From an uncultured bacterium (GTDB taxonomy: Bacteria > Cyanobacteriota > Vampirovibrionia > Gastranaerophilales > Gastranaerophilaceae), in NCBI GenBank assembly GCA_902765215.1, contig CACWZA010000002.1, forward strand, positions 1 to 64,000: a stretch of DNA of 64,000 nucleotides, given 5' to 3'. Every line of letters starts with the position of its first letter. Position 1 is the first letter of the stretch. This document shows positions 42,783 to 51,102 of this stretch, piece after piece. Below the pieces are notes generated by a model. That model was not told where the DNA came from, did not search any database, and saw only the letters and a program-made list of their open reading frames with translations. Made by a program: the position numbers and the translations under genes.

Positions 42783-43568
42783 CTATATGATATTTGCAAA
42801 AGACTGATAGTAGTCAGTGATGATGTTTATTAACATCGGTAAAATCCATACCATAATAGCTGCCCCGAAAACAGGTTTAAACAGGAAGGAAAGTTGGAAT
42901 ACATTTACCTGAGGTGCTGTTTTTGAAATTACACCAAGAATAATATCCTGTCCGAGGGTTGCAAGCAGTACCGGTGATGCTATCTGTAACCCCATAAACA
43001 ATACATTTGAGGTCATTTTTATAAGATAGTCCATGTTTACAATTTTGTCTAACGGTATGCTTGTAGCATAGAGCGGGAAGATTTCAAAACATCTTACAAA
43101 AGCATTAAAAAGCCAGTACATTCCGCCAATTTCAATAAAGATTATTATCCCCATCAGCGAAATAAGTTTTGCAAGGATTGAGGTTTGGGCAGATGTTGTA
43201 GGTTCAAGTACCATCGCAGAACTTAACCCCATTTGCATATTAATCATATCTGCACCTGCATCTATGGCAAGCAAAATGAGTTGTGCCATATATCCAAGCA
43301 GTGCACCTGCAACATAGTTCAGTACAAGTGACAGAATAAAGCTGTTCCCTGCAGGCGGTACCGGAGGATGTTTTGCACAGACAAATATTATTGTCAGCAT
43401 AAGTGCCAGAGATAGTTTTACAAGTCCCGGAATCTCTTTTCTGTTAAGAACGGGCGCCATTCTGAAAAACCCCATAACACGGGCAAAGATTACAAACCCT
43501 GCTGTCAGGTACACCCCAAACATCGGGAACATGTGGCCAAGTTGTGACATTATATCCTGTGCTATCAC
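42783..43568 (-). CDS. fliR: Flagellar/type-III export gate protein FliR
   Basis: 261 residues, hydrophobic, with FARVMGFFRMAPVLNRKEIPGLVKL near the N-terminus and VLEPTTSAQTSILAKL and SPVLLATLGQDIILGVISKTAPQVNVF further on, the conserved FliR/SctT sequence. It forms the export gate spiral with FliP5 and FliQ4 in the inner membrane. GTG start overlaps the upstream stop as GTGA, with a GGAGG SD, so translation is coupled to the small secreted protein. FlhB and FlhA, which normally follow, are absent here; the next gene is convergent. Confidence 0.93.
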   Translation of the reverse strand: MIAQDIMSQLGHMFPMFGVYLTAGFVIFARVMGFFRMAPVLNRKEIPGLVKLSLALMLTIIFVCAKHPPVPPAGNSFILSLVLNYVAGALLGYMAQLILLAIDAGADMINMQMGLSSAMVLEPTTSAQTSILAKLISLMGIIIFIEIGGMYWLFNAFVRCFEIFPLYATSIPLDKIVNMDYLIKMTSNVLFMGLQIASPVLLATLGQDIILGVISKTAPQVNVFQLSFLFKPVFGAAIMVWILPMLINIITDYYQSFANII

Positions 43569-43918
43569 TTAGAATCCTCCACTGAATTTAGTTCGGGAGG
43601 TAAGTCAACAGGTAATACTTTTATTGTATTGTCACCTTTTATTTTTAGTTTTCCGTTGTGTACCGTAGCTTTATAATCACATTTTCTGTTCTTCATGTGT
43701 ACGGCAAAGGATGTTTCTCCGTCGGATATTGAGGTGACAATTAATGACCGTTTTTCATTCATTAATGTTGAAAGGACATGAAACCCGACAATGTTATTAT
43801 TTGCACAGTCAACTTTTGTGATATTTGCAGGCGTAATCATTATACAGCTGTCTGCAAATGCCGTATTCATTGAGCAGGCTGCGATTATCGTTATTAAAAT
43901 TCGTTTCAGTTTAAGCAT
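43565..43918 (-). CDS. Small secreted protein inserted between fliQ and fliR
   Basis: 117 residues. A signal peptide (to AFA near 23) precedes a mature domain of about 95 residues with four Cys in all, one near the cleavage site (DSCIMIT), one at VDCANN and one at KNRKCDYK. There may be one or two disulphides. No family is recognised. GAGGGGAAGG lies close to the ATG. It overlaps fliR by four bases, and its position inside the fli operon implies a role connected with the export apparatus, for example a periplasmic assembly or ring-associated factor. Not a standard fli gene. Confidence 0.7.
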   Translation of the reverse strand: MLKLKRILITIIAACSMNTAFADSCIMITPANITKVDCANNNIVGFHVLSTLMNEKRSLIVTSISDGETSFAVHMKNRKCDYKATVHNGKLKIKGDNTIKVLPVDLPPELNSVEDSK

Positions 43919-43947
43919 CCTTCCCCTCTTTTGTTTTATTAAACTGA

Positions 43948-44439
43948 TTATCTGCCGATAATTTTATTTGTTTCAATAAAGTTAGGTTTCGGCATAGGAT
44001 TCCGTGGTGATTTGTCGTATTTGAGTTTCCCGTCGTGGTTGAGGAACGGCGCATCACTCGGACGTCTTATAACCTCTTTCAACTGAAGGTTATGAGGATA
44101 TCTGTCGGATAATTCCCCCTGCATATAAGGTGAAGTGTATCTGTAATAGTCTGAGGCAAGTGCGTAAGAGTCTTGTCTCGGAACTATATTGAAGGCAATA
44201 CCCATTCCTTCATTAAACAGGTTTGTGAGAAGTCTAACAAATCCCATGCCGCCGACTATGATTACCAAAAATACTGCAAAAATCTTTGGTGCTGCCGCAA
44301 TCGTTTGTTCCTGTACCTGCGTAACAGCCTGTATAATACCTACAATAAGACCAATCGCCGCCGCTGTCAGTACACACGGCATTGATATTGACAACATTGT
44401 CATAAATCCTTTTGCTAAATATTCTAATAGTAATTCCAC
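43948..44439 (-). CDS. fliQ: Export gate protein FliQ with unusual C-terminal extension
   Basis: 163 residues, against about 89 for normal FliQ/SctS. Residues 1-85 are the two-helix hairpin: AIGLIVGIIQAVTQVQEQTI is the conserved QxxTQxxE(Q)T block, and the second helix is KIFAVFLVIIVGGMGFVRLL. Residues 86-163 are a polar Tyr/Pro/Lys/Asp tail (RYTSPYMQGEL ... KSPRNPMPKPNF) with no match I know. Start is GTG with an upstream GAGAGGA. It lies between fliP and the small secreted gene. The tail could bind another export component. Confidence 0.9.
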   Translation of the reverse strand: MELLLEYLAKGFMTMLSISMPCVLTAAAIGLIVGIIQAVTQVQEQTIAAAPKIFAVFLVIIVGGMGFVRLLTNLFNEGMGIAFNIVPRQDSYALASDYYRYTSPYMQGELSDRYPHNLQLKEVIRRPSDAPFLNHDGKLKYDKSPRNPMPKPNFIETNKIIGR

Positions 44440-44463
44440 TTTTATTACTTCCTCTCTGATTTT

Positions 44464-45105
44464 TTAAGTATTATAACTTTGTACAAGCCCCTGAACAATC
44501 AATGCCCAGCCGTCTACGGCAATAAATATCAGCAGTTTGAACGGCAAGGAAATGATTGTAGGCGACAGCATGAACATACCGAGTGCCAGCAAGATGTTTG
44601 CTACAATCAGGTCAAGTACGATAAACGGAACGAATACTATAAACCCGATTTCAAATGCCGTTTTTAGTTCGCTCAGTATGTATGCAGGCGCAACCTGCCA
44701 AATTGTTATTTCTTCAGGAGTTTTTGGCTGTTGTTTATTTGCAAGCTCTACAAAGAATGCCAAGTCACTTTCTCTGGTTTGCTTCATCATAAATTCTTTC
44801 AGCGGTTTTGAACCTTCTGTTATAGTCATTATCATATCCTGATTTTTCGTGAACGGAACAGAGCCTAAATCGTACATCTTTTGGAATACTCCGCCCATTG
44901 TGTAGAAGGTCAGAATCATACTTAAACCGATGATTACAATTGATGGCGGTACCTGTTGTGTACCTAATGCTGTTTTAAGCATTGAGAAAACAATTGTAAA
45001 TCTCAAAAAACTTGTCATACAACAAAACATAAATGGTAATATTGAAAACATCGACATTACCAATAACATTTGTAGTACAGGGTTAAAATTTGCAAAAACA
45101 TCCAT
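44464..45105 (-). CDS. fliP: Export gate protein FliP
   Basis: 213 residues, lacking the cleaved N-terminal leader of enteric FliP and thus SctR-sized. Conserved blocks are TSFLRFTIVFSMLKTALGTQQVPP, WQVAPAYILSELKTAFEIGF and SPTIISLPFKLLIFIAVDGW. Four helices; it forms the pentameric base of the export gate. FliP and SctR cannot be told apart by eye, but the neighbouring fliO favours the flagellar lineage. Coding on the minus strand in the order SpoA-fliO-fliP-fliQ-X-fliR. Confidence 0.94.
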   Translation of the reverse strand: MDVFANFNPVLQMLLVMSMFSILPFMFCCMTSFLRFTIVFSMLKTALGTQQVPPSIVIIGLSMILTFYTMGGVFQKMYDLGSVPFTKNQDMIMTITEGSKPLKEFMMKQTRESDLAFFVELANKQQPKTPEEITIWQVAPAYILSELKTAFEIGFIVFVPFIVLDLIVANILLALGMFMLSPTIISLPFKLLIFIAVDGWALIVQGLVQSYNT

Positions 45106-45127
45106 TTTTATTTAATTCCTTTTTATT

Positions 45128-45529
45128 CTAAAAATTTAATTTACTTCTAATCTCTTTCATAATTGGTTTTCTTATTGGTGCTACATTATCCTGCAGATTT
45201 ATTGCATCTTCGGATAAATCAACATTGTGTTTTACCACTCTGCGTGTTTTTCTCTGCGGAGCCTGAACAACCTCTGACGGAGAGTCCTCGAGTTTTGAGA
45301 TTAGCGTTGTTCTGTCAAAGTCTGCAGCAATCAAAAATCTTTCGTTTCCGTTTCTTATGATGTAGAGTGATTTTCTTGCAGAAAGGCTCAGAGTGTCTTC
45401 AACCTTGAGTGTGTGGTTGCTTTTTACTCCCAATGCGTTAACATTGAATTTCTTATACACAAAAAGAGCAAGAATAATCAGTCCAACCATTGCCAATAAG
45501 TAAACTATAAAATTTCCTAAATATCCCAT
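45128..45529 (-). CDS. fliO: FliO-like membrane protein
   Basis: 133 residues. One N-terminal helix (about 6-25) precedes a small SpoA-like or beta domain with the FliO signature VEDTLSLSARKSLYIIRNGNERFLIAA. A basic cytosolic tail (RKTRRVVKH) and a predicted disordered end follow. FliO chaperones FliP assembly in flagellar systems and is absent from most virulence type-III systems, so its presence points to a flagellar-derived apparatus. AAGGA lies upstream of the ATG. Confidence 0.8.
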   Translation of the reverse strand: MGYLGNFIVYLLAMVGLIILALFVYKKFNVNALGVKSNHTLKVEDTLSLSARKSLYIIRNGNERFLIAADFDRTTLISKLEDSPSEVVQAPQRKTRRVVKHNVDLSEDAINLQDNVAPIRKPIMKEIRSKLNF

Positions 45530-45557
45530 CTTCCCAAGTCCTTATAATTATTGTTTT

Positions 45558-46766
45558 TTATTCGTCTAAATCAAAATCGCTGTAGTCAAATTCTTCGCCG
45601 CCTTCTGCAGGTGCTCCCTGAGCAGCGCCTTCTGCTTGTTTTACACCTGCGTTAGGTGCAATAGTTACGTCTGAACCTGCTGCTGCAGCCATATTAACCA
45701 TTCCTTCAACGCTCTTCATTCCGTTAAATTCGTTTGCTGTTACGGTTGTGATTTTTACGCCGTATCTGTCATTGACTATTACTAATTCGCCGTCTGCAAC
45801 AACTTGATCCCCAACTTTTAGTGATACTTTGTTGTTATAAACTGAACTGATATCAACAACTAAACCTTCCTGGATATTCTTTAAATCTCCAAGAGGGACT
45901 TTGATTTTTTCAAATTCTGCACTCATCTCAATCTGCAGACTATCCCATAGATTTGTTATGCTGCTTGTATCCATATTTTTATCCTCTCCATTGTTATCTT
46001 CGTTTTCTTCTTCGTCGTCATCCAGCGGTAATACAATTGCCATATTTGGTTTTACGGCAAACGGCTGAAGGATGTTATCGTATATCAGAGTCATTTCTCT
46101 TGAATTACTGTTATCAAATACGATAATATCGCCAACATCTAAATTCTTAACATCATTAACTGCGAAATCTGTTGAACCGACTTTAATCGTTACTTCAACA
46201 GGGCTGTTTTTGAAGATCATTTCGTTGATTACCTTATCTTCCGGTATCGGTGGAAGCGGAACAGGTTTAAGTGTTGATTTAGGGAAAGATATTATAAATC
46301 TTGCACTCTCGTCTGAGGACATATTTCGTACAAAATAACTCACATTTACCGTTACAGGATATTTTTCAAGGTGAGTTTTATCAACATTATCACGAATTTT
46401 TTCGTATAAAAATTCGTTAAAGGTTGTGATAATCTTTGCCTCTAAATCGCTGATATTTGATAATTCAAATTTTTTGTTGCTTTTGCCTAAAATCTTATCA
46501 AGTATGACCATAATCGCATTTTGCGATATTCTTATGAACACATCATTCTTAGGGTCTAATGATATTTTTGTTACGAAAAAGCTTTCATTCTGGGTAAGAA
46601 CATTCATATTTTCACTTAATCCCACCATTTTAAATTCAAATCCGGGATCAAAAAATTCATCACAAGCTGCCTGAACAGGCCCTTCAAATGTGGTCTTAAA
46701 CCACTCAAACTGATCGTTCAATTCACTTGTAAATGTTGTTTTTATTGTGTCTTTTTTTGTTTCCAT
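45558..46766 (-). CDS. Cytosolic ring protein with two SpoA domains (FliM/FliN/SctQ-like)
   Basis: 402 residues. Residues about 25-180 look like a CheC/FliM-core-type domain (ILDKILGKSNKKF, then LEAKIITTFNEFLYEKI). The first SpoA domain is near 195-250 (VEVTIKVGSTDFAVNDVKNL, then VKPNMAIV). A Glu/Asp-rich linker with DDDEEENEDNN separates it from the second SpoA near 290-345 (IKVPLGDLKNIQEGLVV, then VNDRYGVKITTV). FliM has one SpoA and FliN one; two in tandem is the SctQ arrangement, here with a FliM-like core. It would build the sorting platform or C-ring under the export gate. Strong GGGGAAGAG SD. First gene of the cluster. Confidence 0.85.
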   Translation of the reverse strand: METKKDTIKTTFTSELNDQFEWFKTTFEGPVQAACDEFFDPGFEFKMVGLSENMNVLTQNESFFVTKISLDPKNDVFIRISQNAIMVILDKILGKSNKKFELSNISDLEAKIITTFNEFLYEKIRDNVDKTHLEKYPVTVNVSYFVRNMSSDESARFIISFPKSTLKPVPLPPIPEDKVINEMIFKNSPVEVTIKVGSTDFAVNDVKNLDVGDIIVFDNSNSREMTLIYDNILQPFAVKPNMAIVLPLDDDEEENEDNNGEDKNMDTSSITNLWDSLQIEMSAEFEKIKVPLGDLKNIQEGLVVDISSVYNNKVSLKVGDQVVADGELVIVNDRYGVKITTVTANEFNGMKSVEGMVNMAAAAGSDVTIAPNAGVKQAEGAAQGAPAEGGEEFDYSDFDLDE

Positions 46767-46927
46767 TGAGTACTCTTCCCCATAGGTATCGTATTACATT
46801 TATGCCTATGTTAACATCAACTATATGTATGAGATTACCAAATATTAAATGAAAAATTGTGTATAGTTATTAATCTAATAATCAGATTTCAAAAGGCAAT
46901 TGTGTTTTATTTTTCAATCTCTTTTGG

Positions 46928-46936
46928 TGGTATAAT
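46928..46936 (+). promoter_or_regulatory. Extended -10 of tsaC; leaderless
   Basis: TGgTATAAT, six bases (caagtt), ATG 46943, with no SD. Confidence 0.82.
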
Positions 46937-46942
46937 CAAGTT

Positions 46943-47530
46943 ATGCTAAGCGAGAATGAAAAACAAAAAATAAAAGATGTTTTGTGCTCGGACGGTGTTA
47001 TAGCATTTGTGACAGATACCGTTTGGGGGTTGGGATGTCTGCCTGAAAGCGAAAAAGCTGTAAAGCGTATTTATGAAATTAAGCACCGTGATGTGAAAAA
47101 ACCATTAATTCTTATGTCGCACGATATTTATCCCTTAATCAAATATACTGATAATATTCCAAAAGAAGGGCATAAACTCATAAAACAGTATTTCCCCGGG
47201 GCGCTTACCCTCGTTTTGGAAAAGAGTATAGAAACTCCTGATTACATAACTTCGGGGCTTAATACAGTAGGGATAAGGGTTCCTGATAATCAGGTTTTTG
47301 CAGAAATTTGTAAGTCTGTTCCGACTCAGGTTTTGGCAACAACAAGTGCAAATCTTTCTTCTCAGCCTGCCGCTCTGACTTATGATGAGGCGGTTAAATA
47401 TATCGGCAGTGAGGTGGATTATGTCGTTGAATCTCACGGGCTTACCGCTAATGGTACGGCTTCAACCGTTGCAGGACTTATTTCGGGTGAAATTAAAATC
47501 TTCAGACAGGGCGATATTTTTATTGATTAA
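46943..47530 (+). CDS. tsaC: L-threonylcarbamoyladenylate synthase
   Basis: 195 residues, the short YrdC/TsaC form without the Sua5 domain. It makes threonylcarbamoyl-AMP from Thr, bicarbonate and ATP for the t6A37 modification of ANN-decoding tRNAs. Motifs: FVTDTVWGLGCLP, IYEIKHRDVKKPLILM (the KxR basic site), YFPGALTLVL and SANLSSQPA. Leaderless promoter. The 3' end overlaps the convergent tspO gene by 11 bases. Confidence 0.93.
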   Translation: MLSENEKQKIKDVLCSDGVIAFVTDTVWGLGCLPESEKAVKRIYEIKHRDVKKPLILMSHDIYPLIKYTDNIPKEGHKLIKQYFPGALTLVLEKSIETPDYITSGLNTVGIRVPDNQVFAEICKSVPTQVLATTSANLSSQPAALTYDEAVKYIGSEVDYVVESHGLTANGTASTVAGLISGEIKIFRQGDIFID

Positions 47531-47909
47531 GTATAAAATATCCAAAATTCAGGTAGGTTGCATATATCAGCCATAAAAAATATGGTACGAGAAGGTATGC
47601 CGCAGTCTTTGATGTTTTGTGAAATTCTATTATTGTCAGGAAAATGGTTATATCCAGCATTAAAATTAAAATGAGCGCATAACCTATGAGCTGCAGTCCG
47701 AAAAATACCGGACTCCACAGCAGGTTCAACGCCAGCTGAATAAAAAAGAATGTATAGCCCCAAAATTTGTTTTCCCCATTTTTAAGCATATAAATAACAA
47801 ATGAAACAAACATAGTTGTGTACAAAAAAGCCCACGCAGGTGAAAATATCTGATTTGGCGGTGTGAATGGCGGTTTTGTTAAGTTGTTAAACCAGTCTGA
47901 ATTAAACAT
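47520..47909 (-). CDS. tspO: TspO/MBR family membrane protein
   Basis: 129 residues with five predicted helices. It has the family pattern WFNNLTKPPFTPPNQIFSPAWAFLYT at the N-terminus, QLALNLLWSPVFFG in helix 3 and LVPYFLWLIYATYLNF in helix 5. TspO binds or degrades porphyrins and responds to oxidative stress. It is slightly shorter than the usual 155 residues. TAAAAT lies six bases before the ATG (leaderless class). Confidence 0.9.
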   Translation of the reverse strand: MFNSDWFNNLTKPPFTPPNQIFSPAWAFLYTTMFVSFVIYMLKNGENKFWGYTFFFIQLALNLLWSPVFFGLQLIGYALILILMLDITIFLTIIEFHKTSKTAAYLLVPYFLWLIYATYLNFGYFILNQ

Positions 47910-47915
47910 ATCCGT

Positions 47916-47921
47916 ATTTTA
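47916..47921 (-). promoter_or_regulatory. -10 box of the tspO gene; leaderless
   Basis: Minus strand TAAAAT, six bases (acggat), ATG 47909, with no SD. Confidence 0.6.
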
Positions 47922-47975
47922 AATCATAGGGGTGAAGTTTTAAATTGCCAAGTTGTCTGATTCTTTATAAAGTGA

Positions 47976-48269
47976 TTAAAAGTTGTTCCGCTTTTTCCAT
48001 TCGTCTATCATTTTATTTGTTTTCAGCCGTTCTTCTCTTTCTTCAGGGGTTTCATCTTTGTATTTGTTATGGTCAGAGATTATTCTTTTTATCACCAGTA
48101 TGCCGATTACAGAAGCGATGACAAGAAAAATGTAAAATTTATATTCCCATATCAAAGCCAGTAATATTATAATAAATACCCATCCCAGAAAGCTCATAAT
48201 TGCTCCGCCGACAGCAATTCCGCCTGAACCTGATAAAAGAAGTAAGATTAATAGTGCACTTAAACTCAT
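47976..48269 (-). CDS. Small membrane protein (97 aa)
   Basis: 97 residues. Three closely packed hydrophobic segments (about 5-20, 23-40, 44-62) are followed by a charged cytosolic tail with KYKDETPEEREERLKTN. An AGGAA SD and an upstream TGaTATTAT -10 on the minus strand support it as real. No family recognised. Confidence 0.65.
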   Translation of the reverse strand: MSLSALLILLLLSGSGGIAVGGAIMSFLGWVFIIILLALIWEYKFYIFLVIASVIGILVIKRIISDHNKYKDETPEEREERLKTNKMIDEWKKRNNF

Positions 48270-48426
48270 TGTTTTGTTCCTGTGTCTTGCTACAATAATA
48301 TCATAAACTGTATATGTGTCATATGTGGACGCATCAAAAATTTAATAAAAACCTGATGGTGCCTTTTTAATATTTTTATAATATACTATGACAAGCGGTA
48401 GTTAGTATATTGAGAAGAGGAAGAAA

Positions 48427-49116
48427 ATGAAAAAAATTATATCATTCATGTTGGTTTTACTGATGAATTTTACAATGGTTAGTCCAGTATTAGCGGAAAC
48501 AGATGAATATGCCGAACAACAGGATACACCTGTTTTGTCAACCGAAATTGAAGAAGAAACTGTTTATTTAAGTCCGAAAAGTACATATATTCTTGAATTA
48601 GAATCGGATATAGATGTGAACGAAACAAATAAGAATGATGAAATATTTTTTAGTCTGGTTTCAAAAGTTCAGGCTTCTAACGGGATGTATATACCGGAAC
48701 ATACGCGTTTTGTCGGCAGATTCAGCAAAATTAAAAAAAGTGAGCCTATGTTTAAAAGAGCAAGAGCTTATATTATTATAGATAAAATAATTTTTCCGAA
48801 TGATAAAGTTTATACAGTGCGTATGGAACCTAAAAGCGGAAGTGATTTAAAATCTTCTCAGTTCTTAAATACTGTAAGAGCAATCCCTGCCGGGGTTGGA
48901 ATTATTGCATTTTCTGCATTAAGTGTTGCTGTTGTTGCAATAGAATCAGTGACTGTTGTCGGTTTGGTTGTCGTTCCAAGAACTTGTAAAGGGTTTGGGC
49001 TTTTAATCAGTTCTATGGCAAAAGGATTGAACTATAAATTAAAAGCAGGAAACAGAATTGCGTTTAAGTTAGATACGCCTGTAAGTATTCAATTAAGCGA
49101 TGTTTTATCAAAATAG
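48427..49116 (+). CDS. Secreted protein with TrbI/VirB10-like motifs, member 3
   Basis: 229 residues. The signal peptide ends near residue 26 (SPVLAETDEY). The domain shares order with the genes at 28923 and 29611: VYLSPKSTYILELESDI, YIPEHTRFVGRFSKI, IIIDKIIFPNDKVYTV, a hydrophobic or Gly/Ala/Val-rich segment (about 158-185), and a closing NRIAFKLDTPVSIQL strand. GAAGAGGAAG SD. It is followed by the cupin gene (26-nt gap), with which it may be co-transcribed. A periplasmic or outer-membrane beta-domain protein of unknown function. Confidence 0.65.
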   Translation: MKKIISFMLVLLMNFTMVSPVLAETDEYAEQQDTPVLSTEIEEETVYLSPKSTYILELESDIDVNETNKNDEIFFSLVSKVQASNGMYIPEHTRFVGRFSKIKKSEPMFKRARAYIIIDKIIFPNDKVYTVRMEPKSGSDLKSSQFLNTVRAIPAGVGIIAFSALSVAVVAIESVTVVGLVVVPRTCKGFGLLISSMAKGLNYKLKAGNRIAFKLDTPVSIQLSDVLSK

Positions 49117-49142
49117 AATTTTAGTTATGAGGATATAGTTAT

Positions 49143-49556
49143 ATGCAGAAAATCATAAAATTATCAGTAATCTTATTTTTAACATTTTTATGTATAGCGA
49201 ATGTGTCGTATTGTGCAGAGAAAGAGGTATTATTAAAAACGACTGCAACATGGGATAATGCCGAATATAAAAAATTAAAAATAAAAAATCCGGAAGTAAC
49301 TGTATTAAAGATTGTTATCGGTGTTGGCGAAGAATTGCCTATGCACAAACATGATTTAGTGAATGTTGCCTATGTCAAGAAAGGCACCTTAACGGTTGTT
49401 ACCGATAAAAATGAAGAAATAACCCTTCACGAAGGGGAAAGTCTCCCTGAATTGGTCGGGAAATATCATTACGGCAAAAATACGGGAAATGAACCTGTTG
49501 AGCTGATTGTTTTCTATCTCGGAGAAAAAGGAACACCCCTGTCTGTAAATAAGTAA
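49143..49556 (+). CDS. Exported cupin domain protein
   Basis: 137 residues. A signal peptide (to about 24) precedes a single cupin barrel: GEELPMHKHDLVNVAYVKKG carries the HxH metal ligands, EITLHEGES the Glu/Gly of motif 1-2, and YHYGKNTGNEPVELIVFYLG motif 2. Metal binding in the periplasm or at the surface, possibly a sugar isomerase or binding protein; specificity unknown. Confidence 0.85.
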   Translation: MQKIIKLSVILFLTFLCIANVSYCAEKEVLLKTTATWDNAEYKKLKIKNPEVTVLKIVIGVGEELPMHKHDLVNVAYVKKGTLTVVTDKNEEITLHEGESLPELVGKYHYGKNTGNEPVELIVFYLGEKGTPLSVNK

Positions 49557-49577
49557 AAGTTTAACCTGTGTTCTGTT

Positions 49578-50207
49578 TTATTTGAAAAAATCCGTATGCA
49601 GGTGGTGCCAGTTTACATTTTTCTTTATAACTTTGGCAGGAGTCCCCGCTATAATGGTGTTTTCTTCCGTAAAACTTTTTGTAACAAGTGAGCCTGCTCC
49701 GATAATGGTGTTATTTGGGATAGTGACATCTTTTAGAATTGATGCACGCATTCCGACCCATACATGATCGCCTATAGTAACTCCGACTTTTGGTCTGTTC
49801 AAAATACTCGAATCTTCTGTGCTAAATATTGTGTGTCCGTCACTAACTCTTATTATAATTCCATATGAAAACATACAGTCTTTTCCTATAGAAACTTTTA
49901 AATTGGGCTCATCGTGATTTTCAATTAATGCCTCTCTGCAGGCAAAATTTTCTTGTATTATGACTTCTGAATGATTTTTTGCGGAAATTTGTAAGTTTAC
50001 TATTTCATAGGTAGATGGGAAAATCTCAACATATGAGTTACTTTCTGCCAAAATATGGCAATTTTCAAAATGTATGGGCTCGTGGATAACAACCATTGAA
50101 TATGTTGTTCTGAACTCAACATCTAACCCCTCTACGGTTCTGTCCTCGTGGATATTGCCCTCTGCATCTATAACGACAAGTTTGTTTTTTGTTATTTCTT
50201 CTTCCAT
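49578..50207 (-). CDS. Left-handed beta-helix acyltransferase
   Basis: 209 residues. Hexapeptide-repeat coils begin near residue 90. The acetyltransferase block VGVTIGDHVWVGMRASILKD, IPNNTIIGAGSLVTKSF and AGTPAKVIKKN is that of the NodL/LacA/capsule acetyltransferase family. The first 90 residues (VEFRTTYSMVVIHE ...) are a different beta-rich lead domain, so the protein is a fusion or extended form. It would acetylate a sugar in surface glycan. The SD is far (AAGGA about 16 bases upstream). Confidence 0.87.
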   Translation of the reverse strand: MEEEITKNKLVVIDAEGNIHEDRTVEGLDVEFRTTYSMVVIHEPIHFENCHILAESNSYVEIFPSTYEIVNLQISAKNHSEVIIQENFACREALIENHDEPNLKVSIGKDCMFSYGIIIRVSDGHTIFSTEDSSILNRPKVGVTIGDHVWVGMRASILKDVTIPNNTIIGAGSLVTKSFTEENTIIAGTPAKVIKKNVNWHHLHTDFFK

Positions 50208-50296
50208 TTATAATACTAATTCCTTCAGCATTAATTAAAACAAATTTTTCGGTATATTGCAACAAAATCAAATAAAAACTGTTCCGTTAAAATACT

Positions 50297-50605
50297 TTAT
50301 CGACATAATGAAGGCATATATTTTGAAAACCAAGACGGGATTATCCCATTACTTGACAAGATTTCTCTGAAAAAGCTGTCTTTTTTATAATAAGACCAGC
50401 TTAGAACTTTAATCCCGTAGTCAGGTAAGTTTTGGGCAATAAATTCTTCTGTGGAAATTCCTCTGTCCCGTTTGCAATATTGTAAAATGTCTTTTACACA
50501 AGCTTTTATGTACCTTACTTCGTCTTCTGATAAATACGGGTTTCTGATTTTACCGCTTTTTGTATAAAGCTTAAACCTTTTGTTGTGAATTATTCCGTGT
50601 ATCAT
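50297..50605 (-). CDS. Hypothetical protein (102 aa)
   Basis: 102 residues, basic and aromatic-rich (YLSEDEVRYIKACVKDI, SWSYYKKDSFF), no signal peptide or membrane helix. AAAGGGAT lies seven bases before the ATG. Helical N-terminal half; no family recognised. It lies at the left edge of an A+T-rich segment. Confidence 0.55.
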   Translation of the reverse strand: MIHGIIHNKRFKLYTKSGKIRNPYLSEDEVRYIKACVKDILQYCKRDRGISTEEFIAQNLPDYGIKVLSWSYYKKDSFFREILSSNGIIPSWFSKYMPSLCR

Positions 50606-50929
50606 TTCTATCCCTTTATTTAAACCGTTTTATGTAATCCTGATAGTTGTGTTTCTCTAAAAAATAATTAAAAACGATTTTTAAAATTCCCCTAAGTCTG
50701 AATACAATAGATTATAATAAAATTTCCGCCTTATTGCAATAAGTGTAAAAAAGCAAATAGTTTGCTCATGTTTAACAGATAGTTTGACCATTTACGGTGA
50801 GATAAATTTTGTGACTTTAATATTTTAAATTAAAAAAAATATTGGTAAAATTACTATGTCCAATTTTGACGCGGTAAAGGAATATAATATTATTATGATA
50901 CAATAGAAAAATAAAATAAGGAGTAAATT
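50606..50929. other. Intergenic region before the four-gene cassette
   Basis: 324 bases without a gene. It contains a perfect 14-bp palindrome CTTATTGCAATAAG at 50731-50744, the repeated word atagtttg, an upstream TGgTAAAAT (50843-50851), and the extended -10 of the cassette, TGaTACAAT (50896-50904). A 16-codon ORF from 50856 is too short to support. Confidence 0.5.
50896..50904 (+). promoter_or_regulatory. Extended -10 of the four-gene cassette
   Basis: TGaTACAAT, giving a leader of about 20 nt with AAGGAG before ATG 50930. Confidence 0.6.
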
Positions 50930-51091
50930 ATGTTTACGCAGAAATTTAAAGCCAAAATTTATGTCGAAGGTTCAAACTTTCCTATTGAAGTTGAAACAGA
51001 TGCGGCAAATCGCCAACAGGCACAAAAAATAATTGAAAGTAAGTACAAAATTAAAAAATGGTTTGTACATCCTGTTCCTGCAATAAAATAG
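50930..51091 (+). CDS. Small protein of the cassette (53 aa)
   Basis: 53 residues: FKAKIYVEGSNFPIEVETDA, AANRQQAQKIIESKY, then KIKKWFVHPVP. Two beta strands and a helix are predicted, like a small wedge or beta-alpha fold; there is no signal peptide. A good AAGGAG SD lies six bases before the ATG, and the stop is 11 bases before the next gene, so it belongs to that operon. It resembles the N-terminal part of various small phage and plasmid proteins; no function assigned. Confidence 0.7.
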   Translation: MFTQKFKAKIYVEGSNFPIEVETDAANRQQAQKIIESKYKIKKWFVHPVPAIK

Positions 51092-51102
51092 AGGATTAAA
51101 TA

